Shown here piece after piece: positions 32,413-37,745 of a DNA stretch of 37,745 nucleotides; the stretch's first letter is position 1; every line of letters begins with the position of its first letter. The notes below the pieces were generated by a model. It worked only from the letters and a program-made list of their open reading frames with translations. It had not been told where the DNA came from and did no database searches. Source of the DNA: Ruthenibacterium lactatiformans (GTDB lineage: Bacteria > Bacillota > Clostridia > Oscillospirales > Ruminococcaceae). The translations under genes and the position numbers were made by a program. The DNA is taken from assembly GCF_000949455.1 (NCBI RefSeq), contig NZ_JXXK01000035.1, positions 1 through 37,745 on the forward strand, written 5' to 3'.

Positions 32413-33723
32413 ATGGCTAAACAAAAAATTATAGCAGGCCATTTGGACCACAAGCACGGCTACTATTATATGGTTTTAAGTCTACCGAACCCTGAAAAGG
32501 GAAACCGAAAGCTGCCGAAATGGTTCCCAACAGGAATTCCCTATGATGGAAAACGACAAACGGAGCGTGATGCCAAACGAATGCTGAAGGAGTGGAGAGA
32601 GGACTTTACCAGCGGCAAATTGACGCTTGCGATGATTGACGCAAAAAAGCGATCCAAGGGCACGGATGGTGCTATGTCGCTGAAGTCGATTCCGATTCGC
32701 AAGGATATGTATTTTACGGATTACCTCTTACGATGGCTTGAAATCATTCAAGCAGATGTGGAAGAGGATACATTTGCAGGGTATTGGCGAACCGTTCACA
32801 ATCCATTGCTCCCATATTTTAGAGAACACAATGCAACGCTGGAGGAACTTTCGGCGGTAGAACTGACGCTGTTTTACAAGTATTGCAAGACGCGGACATA
32901 CAGAGGAAAGCCAATCAAGGGCAACACCATTCGGCATTATCATGCGGTAATACATAAGGCATTGCAAGATGCAGTGGTGGTGCTGCGTATCCTGCAGTAC
33001 AATGTTGCGGACTACGTTGTTGCACCAAAGGTGGACAATTATGTTGCTCCATATGCAGACACAGATGAGCTGCGGGAGCTGGTGAACGACCTGATGCATT
33101 CTCCCATCCGGGTGCCGGTCATGTTCGCCGCTTTTTATGGGATGCGCCGCAGCGAGGCATTGGGGATTCGCAAAGCTGTCATCGACCGGAAAAAGAAAAC
33201 CATAACAGTATGCCACACGGTCATTGAGGTGAGTGTACAGGGGGAACACAAAATCATTCGCAAGGATCGCACCAAAAATAAAAAAAGCTTCCGAACGTAC
33301 CCCCTTATCCCGCAGGTGGAAGCATTTCTGGATTGGGAGCTTCAGCAGCAGGAGCAGCAGCGTGAACGGATGGGCAATTGCTATTATATGGGCGATCAGG
33401 ATTACATTTGTCTTGATGAGACCGGGCACCTGTTAAGACCTGACTACGTTACATGCAAATTTTCACAGCTTGTGAAGAAACGTGGCCTGAAAAAGATTAC
33501 TTTTCATGGCCTTCGGCATAGTTGTGCAAGCATGCTGTATGAAAGGGGACAGGATATGAAGAAAATACAGGAATGGCTGGGGCACAGCACGCCCGTTACA
33601 ACGGAAACGATTTATGCGCATCTAAATGTGAAGCATAAGGATGAAACCGCGTGGATCGCCAATGACTGCCTGCCTTTGGAGCTTCCAGAAAAGATGAGAG
33701 AAAAACCAATTCAAACCGCATGA
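32413..33723 (+). CDS. int: Tyrosine-family integrase, Tn916 type
   Basis: This is a 436-residue protein behind AAGAAGGAGG. An N-terminal arm-binding domain (about residues 1-70), a SAM-like core-binding domain (about 95-200) and the catalytic domain with the expected residues: R in YGMRRSEALG, HGLRH with H-x-x-R, H in LGHST and the nucleophile Y in ETIYAHLN. It catalyses integration and, with Xis, excision. Right-end position and transcription toward the border match Tn1549-like elements. The tRNA-Leu 180 bases away may be the neighbour of the target site rather than the target. Confidence 0.95.
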   Translation: MAKQKIIAGHLDHKHGYYYMVLSLPNPEKGNRKLPKWFPTGIPYDGKRQTERDAKRMLKEWREDFTSGKLTLAMIDAKKRSKGTDGAMSLKSIPIRKDMYFTDYLLRWLEIIQADVEEDTFAGYWRTVHNPLLPYFREHNATLEELSAVELTLFYKYCKTRTYRGKPIKGNTIRHYHAVIHKALQDAVVVLRILQYNVADYVVAPKVDNYVAPYADTDELRELVNDLMHSPIRVPVMFAAFYGMRRSEALGIRKAVIDRKKKTITVCHTVIEVSVQGEHKIIRKDRTKNKKSFRTYPLIPQVEAFLDWELQQQEQQRERMGNCYYMGDQDYICLDETGHLLRPDYVTCKFSQLVKKRGLKKITFHGLRHSCASMLYERGQDMKKIQEWLGHSTPVTTETIYAHLNVKHKDETAWIANDCLPLELPEKMREKPIQTA

Positions 33724-33853
33724 AAAAATTGTTTTATAAGAAAATAATTTTTTGTATTTGAAAATGATTGGCGAAGGTTTTGGCCATTTGGCAAAATGAC
33801 AGACGAAAAACAGCAGACGAAAAGCAAGGCCCGTTTTTTGAACACGCAAAAGA
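33724..33853. other. AT-rich right-end region of the ICE
   Basis: Directly after the integrase stop, 33724-33765 is very AT-rich (A5, T4, A4, T6 tracts), the usual character of Tn1549-like ends. The border to the chromosome should lie here. No direct repeat can be identified without the left end. No gene is seen. Confidence 0.5.
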
Positions 33854-33895
33854 AAAACCGCCTGTTCCCCGAAAAACAAGGAAACAAGCGGTTTT
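33854..33895. terminator. Terminator of the tRNA-Leu gene
   Basis: AAAACCGC (33854-33861) and GCGGTTTT (33888-33895) with further pairing inside form a long stem. In the minus direction the stem is followed by T-rich sequence, so it ends the tRNA transcript; in the plus direction it may stop the integrase transcript. Confidence 0.7.
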
Positions 33896-33901
33896 AGAGG
33901 C

Positions 33902-33987
33902 TGGTGCCGGTGGTGGGACTTGAACCCACACGGTGTTGCCACCAACGGATTTTGAGTCCGCATCGTCTGCCATTCCGACACACCGGC
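33902..33987 (-). tRNA. tRNA-Leu (anticodon CAA)
   Basis: The minus strand folds into a complete type II tRNA: acceptor stem GCCGGTG/CACCGGC, 3-bp D-stem, anticodon arm GCGGA-CTCAAAA-TCCGT with anticodon CAA (33952-33954), long variable arm GGTG-GCAA-CACC, T-arm GTGGG-TTCAAGT-CCCAC, and an encoded ACCA end. The long variable arm and CAA identify leucine. The gene is intact. Confidence 0.97.
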
Positions 33988-34120
33988 GTACGGATAGCTT
34001 TTATATTATACTATGCCGCTTTTGTAAAATCAAGCGTTTTTTGCCCGCAAAACGCTAAAAAAACGATCTCCGGCCTTTTTTCGGCCCGGCGCCGGGCCGG
34101 TCTTTGCCGCCGCGGTGCGC
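33988..34120. other. Intergenic region with hairpins
   Basis: GCGTTTT/AAAACGC forms a small stem near 34033-34054, and CGGCCCGGCGCCGGGCCG at 34082-34099 is a perfect 18-bp palindrome. Either may help end the minus-strand operon from the right. No gene is seen. Confidence 0.5.
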
Positions 34121-34198
34121 TGCCGGTTTCGGCTGTGCAAAGAGATTCACGGCGGGGGCTGCCGGTTTCGGCTGCGCAAAGAGATTCACGGCGGGGGC
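34121..34198. repeat. Two tandem 39-bp repeats
   Basis: TGCCGGTTTCGGCTG starts a 39-bp unit at 34121 that is repeated at 34160 with one visible difference (TGTGC versus TGCGC). It lies in the non-coding gap after the stop of the DUF6320-like gene. Confidence 0.85.
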
Positions 34199-34220
34199 TG
34201 CCGCAGCAAGCTTCCCATTG

Positions 34221-34886
34221 TTAAAAATGCAGCCGCCGGCGGAATTCGTTTTTGATCGTCCGGTCGCCGAACACGGCCATGCCTGCCAATGTGGCCACCG
34301 CCAGGATGCTGGGCACCACGGCGCCCAGCAGGCTGTGCGCCAGCCCGGTGAAGTACAGCACGGGCATTGCCAGCCCAAACACCGCCAGCACCGCCTGATA
34401 CAGCACATACCCCGCCCAGTTGGTGCGGTTGCACATCACCAGCACCACCACCGCCACGATGCCCGCGCAGATGAACGCGGGCACCACGAACGAAACGCCC
34501 CAGCCCCGGTAGCCTGTTTCAAAGTCCACAAGCACGGCCAGCGCGCTGCCCGCCACCACCTGCATGAGCACCTTGCCCGCCGCGTTGCCGCCGCGGCGCA
34601 TGGCGTGGGGCACCACGGCCCAGGCGTATACCAAAGCCGTCACCACGATGGTCCACCACCAGAACGACGGCATCACAAGCAGATTTACCACGATGCACAC
34701 CGCCGCGCCGACGACGGAGAGCAGCAACAGCAGGCGCTTGACAAAATTGTATTCCTTCCGGCTGCCCGCCGGCGGATATACCGCCGCGCAGTCCGCGTCC
34801 GCCAGCCCGGCCAGGGGCGTGCCGCAAAGCGGGCACAGCACCGCCGGCGTGGCAACGTCCACATCACACGCCCTGCAATGTTTCAT
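34221..34886 (-). CDS. DUF6320-like zinc-ribbon membrane protein
   Basis: This is a protein of 221 residues from the ATG at 34886 (GGAGG nine bases upstream). An N-terminal zinc ribbon (CRAC...CPLC) is followed by about six hydrophobic helices (for example LLLLLSVVGAAVCIVVNLLV, FWWWTIVVTALVYAWAVV, GAVVPSILAVATLAGMAVF), ending in IKNEFRRRLHF. This layout matches DUF6320 proteins of Clostridia; function unknown. It overlaps the upstream acyltransferase-like gene by 23 bases and is probably cotranscribed with it. Such pairs are usual, suggesting joint action in envelope lipid metabolism (inference). Confidence 0.75.
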   Translation of the reverse strand: MKHCRACDVDVATPAVLCPLCGTPLAGLADADCAAVYPPAGSRKEYNFVKRLLLLLSVVGAAVCIVVNLLVMPSFWWWTIVVTALVYAWAVVPHAMRRGGNAAGKVLMQVVAGSALAVLVDFETGYRGWGVSFVVPAFICAGIVAVVVLVMCNRTNWAGYVLYQAVLAVFGLAMPVLYFTGLAHSLLGAVVPSILAVATLAGMAVFGDRTIKNEFRRRLHF

Positions 34887-36162
34887 CCGTATCGCCTCCT
34901 GTCTCCAGCGTGACGGGCACGCCCGCCTTTGCAAGCCTGCGCACCACGCTGCGCGCAAGGCGGTTGTCCTCCACCTCGGTGGTGAAGGTGAGCGCCAGCG
35001 TGTTGCCGCAGGCGCAGGCCGTGGCCTTCACCGGCTCCCTGGGCGTGGTGGAGAGCAGAAAGCGGAAGCCCTCGAAATACCGGCGGAACGGCTCTTCCAC
35101 ACGCACCGGCCCCAGATTCGAGAACACCAGCGTGCTGCCATTGTTGGAATGCTCGTACACGATGCGGAGGATGCCGTTTTTCAGCGGCAGGGGAATGATG
35201 CGCGTGATGAGGTTCTTTTCGCTGCCCGCCGTAAAGGCCAGCTTCTGTTCAAATTCCTCCCGCGTCAGCTTTTCGGCAAACTGGCGCTTCACGGCCTCCA
35301 TCACGTCCTCAAAGGGGACGGCGCGGCGCGCCAGCGGCAGGATGATCGTCAGGTTGGAAAAGAAATTCAGGGACGTCTCGGTGCCGAAGATAGGCCGCAG
35401 ATTCACCGGGACAAAGATGCTGACGGGCCTTTTTGCGCCGTTGCAGGCCGTGTATTCTTCGTACACGCCGTAGGCGATGGCGGCTGTGAGGTATTCGCCC
35501 ACGGTGGCGCCGAAGCGGCGGCACTCGGCCTTCAGCGCGTCCACGGGCATCAGCGCCGTGGCCACGCCCAGCCCGCCCGCGATGCGGTGCTCGCCCCGCA
35601 GATGATACGCGCCCGGCTCGCGGAACGTTTTGCTTTTGGCCGGAACGTAATGCTTGAGGTATCCGTCCTGCACCTCGCCCGCGGTCTCGGTGCCGTAGGG
35701 GGTGGCAAGCTGCTCGGGCGTGAACGCGTCCGGGTGGGCAAGCTGGCAGTAGCGGTAGCAGACGGCCTTCAAAAACTGCATCGCGCCCGTGCCGTCCGTG
35801 AGCACGTGGAAGGTCTCCAGATGCACGCGGCTGCCGTAATACAGCACACGGAACAGAAAGCGGCCTGTCTCCACGGGGTCGATATAGCGGCAGGGGGCGT
35901 CCTGCTCGGGCAGGACCTGGGGTGTGGCGCGGTTGGTTTCCAGATAGTTCCAGAACAGGCCGTGCCGCAGGCGGACGTTGAACGCGGCAAAATAGGGGAG
36001 CGTTTGCTCCAGCGCCTGCTGGAGCAGCGCAGGGTCCACAGCCTCGCGCATCACGGCTGTCAGGCGGAATACGTTGGAATAGCGCCGGCTCGCCACCACG
36101 GGAAAGATATTCGCGGTGTTGTCCAGCTTGTGCCACCGCGTGGGTGCAGCGCGTTTTTTCAT
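34864..36162 (-). CDS. Condensation/alcohol-acetyltransferase-like protein
   Basis: This is a protein of 432 residues from the ATG at 36162 (AAAGGAG upstream, rather distant). Family sign is the HxxxDG active-site motif in ETFHVLTDGTGAMQFLKA near residue 140, and a second-half motif with PVSIFVPVNLRPIFGTETSLNFF; both match the chloramphenicol-acetyltransferase/condensation fold seen in alcohol acetyltransferases and mycolipid acyltransferases. It should transfer an acyl group in the cytoplasm to an unknown acceptor. It is translationally coupled with the DUF6320-like gene. Very high third-position GC shows it is host chromosome. Confidence 0.75.
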   Translation of the reverse strand: MKKRAAPTRWHKLDNTANIFPVVASRRYSNVFRLTAVMREAVDPALLQQALEQTLPYFAAFNVRLRHGLFWNYLETNRATPQVLPEQDAPCRYIDPVETGRFLFRVLYYGSRVHLETFHVLTDGTGAMQFLKAVCYRYCQLAHPDAFTPEQLATPYGTETAGEVQDGYLKHYVPAKSKTFREPGAYHLRGEHRIAGGLGVATALMPVDALKAECRRFGATVGEYLTAAIAYGVYEEYTACNGAKRPVSIFVPVNLRPIFGTETSLNFFSNLTIILPLARRAVPFEDVMEAVKRQFAEKLTREEFEQKLAFTAGSEKNLITRIIPLPLKNGILRIVYEHSNNGSTLVFSNLGPVRVEEPFRRYFEGFRFLLSTTPREPVKATACACGNTLALTFTTEVEDNRLARSVVRRLAKAGVPVTLETGGDTDETLQGV

Positions 36163-36290
36163 GGAAAAGATCGGCTCCTTTAACAGAGAGGATGGGAACG
36201 GGCGGGCCGCTTTGGGGCAGGGCGGCCTGCGGGCCGCAGGAAGCGGGGAAGGGGGCGGCCCGGGCCGCATGGGAGGGGACGCGGGGAAAA

Positions 36291-37463
36291 TCAGGCGAAA
36301 AGTGAAAGGTCGATGGCCTCGGCGATGGCCCGCCCGCCCGCGAGATTGGGGTGCAGGCCGTCGGGCAGGGCAAATTCCTTTTTCATACCCACGCCGTCGT
36401 CGGTGTCCGCGATGGGAGCGCCGAGGTCCAGCACCGCGTCGAAGGGGCCTTCTTCAGCGATCCAGCGGTTGATGGCGCGGCGCAGCGCCTCCCGCTCGGG
36501 CGGGAACAGGTGGTTCACCTCCCGGGGCAGGATGAGCCCCGCGTATACCTTTACGCCCTGCTTGTGCAGCGCGTCCGCGATGGTGCGGGCGGCGGCGGCG
36601 TACTGGTCCACGGTAATAAGCTCCTCCTCCGGCGCGCCGCCGGTGCCGGGGTGCCCCAGATCGTTGGTGCCGAGAGCGAACACCGCGTGGGTGAGGCCCT
36701 CGATGGGAAGCAGGTCGTAGCGGTAGCGCTCGATGCCCGCGTGGCCGTACATGCCCCGGGAGGCGGGGGTTGCGCCGTAGAGCAGGCGGTTGCCGCCGAT
36801 GCCGAGGTTGCACACGCTCACCTCGCCGCGGAAATGCTCGTACAGGCGCGCCGTGAAGGGCGTTACCCACGCGCCCTGCTGCATGATGGAATCCCCGAAC
36901 ATAGCCACGACGCGGGGAGCGGGCAGGGCGTCGTCCTGCTCCACGATCACCTCGGAGAGCGTGGTGGTGGCGCTGGAGATGTCCCAGGGCAGCACGCTTT
37001 TGGAAAGGTCTGTCCAGAGGCGGGCCTTGGGCAGCGCGGGGGCGTCGCAGTGGTCGCCCTTGACGGAGCGGTTGGCAAAGATGCCCACAAAATTGCCGGA
37101 GGTGACCTTTTCGCCGCCGGGATAATAAAGGCTGACGGCGATGGTGCAGCCCGGCTGCACGGGCAGCGCGACCCTGTCGGAAAAAACGTCCCGCTGGGGC
37201 ACCAGCGCAAAGCTGGTGTCGCCGTGCACGGTGAGCGGGCGCACGGTATCGGGCACAAGGCGGCCCTTTGCGTCCGCCAGGCCGATGGTGGCGTTGCCCA
37301 CCCACACGGGACCGTCGGAATAATAATTGCTGAATTTTACATAGACGGCGCTGCCGGAAAGATTGTTGGGGGCGAAGATGCGCACGGTGCGCGCGGCGTT
37401 GTTAAAGGGCTGCGCGGAAATATCGGTGTGCGCGACGGCAAAGGTGCATACACGGCGCGGCAT
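36291..37463 (-). CDS. SGNH/GDSL-type hydrolase
   Basis: This is a protein of 390 residues from the ATG at 37463 with AAGGAGG just upstream. An N-terminal beta-rich domain (about residues 1-175) precedes the SGNH domain: serine block VVAMFGDSIMQQG, glycine in NLGIGGNRLL, asparagine block ALGTNDLGHPG and the catalytic D-x-x-H in LPDGLHPN. It should deacylate an ester, often on carbohydrates. No signal peptide, so cytoplasmic. The 36163-36290 gap to the next gene is very GC-rich with no clear terminator. Confidence 0.9.
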   Translation of the reverse strand: MPRRVCTFAVAHTDISAQPFNNAARTVRIFAPNNLSGSAVYVKFSNYYSDGPVWVGNATIGLADAKGRLVPDTVRPLTVHGDTSFALVPQRDVFSDRVALPVQPGCTIAVSLYYPGGEKVTSGNFVGIFANRSVKGDHCDAPALPKARLWTDLSKSVLPWDISSATTTLSEVIVEQDDALPAPRVVAMFGDSIMQQGAWVTPFTARLYEHFRGEVSVCNLGIGGNRLLYGATPASRGMYGHAGIERYRYDLLPIEGLTHAVFALGTNDLGHPGTGGAPEEELITVDQYAAAARTIADALHKQGVKVYAGLILPREVNHLFPPEREALRRAINRWIAEEGPFDAVLDLGAPIADTDDGVGMKKEFALPDGLHPNLAGGRAIAEAIDLSLFA

Positions 37464-37525
37464 AGGCGGCCTCCTTGTTATTGTATGAAATGCCCCGGGC
37501 GGTGTTGCGCGGGGCTTGTCTCCAG

Positions 37526-37742
37526 TATACCATGGCGCCGCGAAGCGGCCTCGACAAAACCGCACGTGCTGCGGTTTTGCATGGTTCAATGTTCTCAAGC
37601 CCTGTGCGCGAAAGCGCATCAGCGCACGAAGAGCGCGCGGCCGCGCAAGCGGCGGGCTTGAGGTTATTATACCATGACGCCGCGAAGCGGCCCCGACAAA
37701 ACCGCATGTGCTGCGGTTTTGCATGGTTCAATGTTCTCAAGT
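37526..37742. repeat. Two copies of a 76-bp hairpin-bearing intergenic repeat
   Basis: Copies at 37526-37600 and 37668-37742 (offset 142) differ at only about four positions. Each contains CAAAACCGCA and TGCGGTTTTG as an inverted repeat around CGTGC/TGTGC, preceded by GCCGCGAAGCGGC. The spacer is itself palindrome-rich. The second copy ends at the window edge, so the array may continue. It looks like a dispersed chromosomal repeat family upstream of the SGNH gene. Confidence 0.85.
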
Positions 37743-37745
37743 CCA

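Larger units (their letters stand above)
1..33760. mobile_element. Tn1549/Tn916-like integrative and conjugative element (left end outside window)
   Basis: The region carries the parts of a self-transmissible element in the usual order for the family: MobC and relaxase, coupling protein, Maff2, VirB6, PrgI, VirB4, cell-wall peptidase, then HTH regulator, Xis and a tyrosine integrase at the right end. A 13.7-kb metabolic island sits between the peptidase and the regulatory end, where family members often carry accessory genes. The left end is beyond base 1. The right end is not defined by a visible repeat; it is placed in the AT-rich stretch between the integrase stop (33723) and the tRNA-Leu terminator (33854). 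Certain as to class, uncertain as to exact border. Confidence 0.9.

Noticed and set aside
33902..33987. tRNA-Leu as the certain integration target
   Set aside because: Tn916-type integrases generally use AT-rich sites, and the tRNA plus its terminator appear intact on the chromosomal side; no second copy of the 3' end is visible in the window.
34564..36183. A 539-codon plus-strand frame over the acyltransferase-like and DUF6320-like genes
   Set aside because: The minus-strand genes have clear motifs and ribosome sites; the plus frame is an antisense frame in very GC-rich DNA.
36351..37661. A 436-codon plus-strand frame over the SGNH hydrolase
   Set aside because: Antisense of a gene with an unmistakable SGNH motif set.
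37526..37745. CRISPR array
   Set aside because: Only two repeats of about 76 bp with a 66-bp palindromic spacer, and no cas genes; this is not a CRISPR pattern.

Overview
The window is most of an integrative and conjugative element (ICE) of the Tn1549/Tn916-like type of gut Clostridia, plus the chromosome at its right end. Gene content (Maff2, PcfB, CD1112-type VirB6, PrgI, Tn916-type Int), strong AGGAGG ribosome sites, frequent TTG/GTG starts and a GC-rich chromosomal flank suggest an Oscillospiraceae/Ruminococcaceae-like host (inference; no rRNA or marker gene is present). The left end of the element lies outside the window.

Region 1 (about 1-16458, plus strand, GC-rich) is the transfer module: MobC, a MOBP-like relaxase, PcfB/DUF3801, an ArdC-like protein with a degenerate zincin motif, the VirD4 coupling protein, the Maff2 small membrane protein, a Phd/RelE-ParE toxin-antitoxin pair with its own promoter and terminator, VirB6/TrbL, PrgI, a 1332-residue multi-Ig-like surface protein that is in frame with PrgI with no stop between them, a Ser/Glu-rich secreted protein, a small unknown protein, VirB4, and a membrane-anchored M23 peptidase split by a frameshift at a T7 tract.

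Region 2 (16468-30193) is a catabolic cargo island unrelated to conjugation. A sialidase-like BNR protein is divergent from a long plus-strand operon: allantoinase/hydantoinase-like cyclic amidohydrolase, aldo/keto reductase, an amidohydrolase-superfamily protein that has lost most recognisable metal ligands, a complete Liv-type ABC importer (SBP, two permeases, two ATPases), an SDR oxidoreductase, an Atz/Trz-type amidohydrolase and an EamA/DMT permease. An FCD-domain regulator with an unusual winged helix follows from its own promoter. The divergent promoter region has two near-identical 15-bp palindromes, each just downstream of one promoter. The simplest reading is uptake and hydrolysis of a cyclic amide or ureide-like compound, with redox steps, under an FCD repressor; the substrate is unknown.

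Region 3 (30194-33760, AT-richer) is a scar with an IS1-family transposase remnant and strong terminators, then the ICE control and recombination end: HTH regulator, a possibly structured leader with a terminator, excisionase and tyrosine integrase.

Region 4 (33760-37745, very GC-rich) is chromosome: tRNA-Leu(CAA), a DUF6320-like membrane protein, a condensation/alcohol-acetyltransferase-like protein, an SGNH hydrolase and the first two copies of a 76-bp hairpin-bearing repeat.

Three genes are frameshifted at or next to homopolymers (T7, G9, A5). That may be real decay, tract-length variation or sequencing error; the sequence alone cannot decide.
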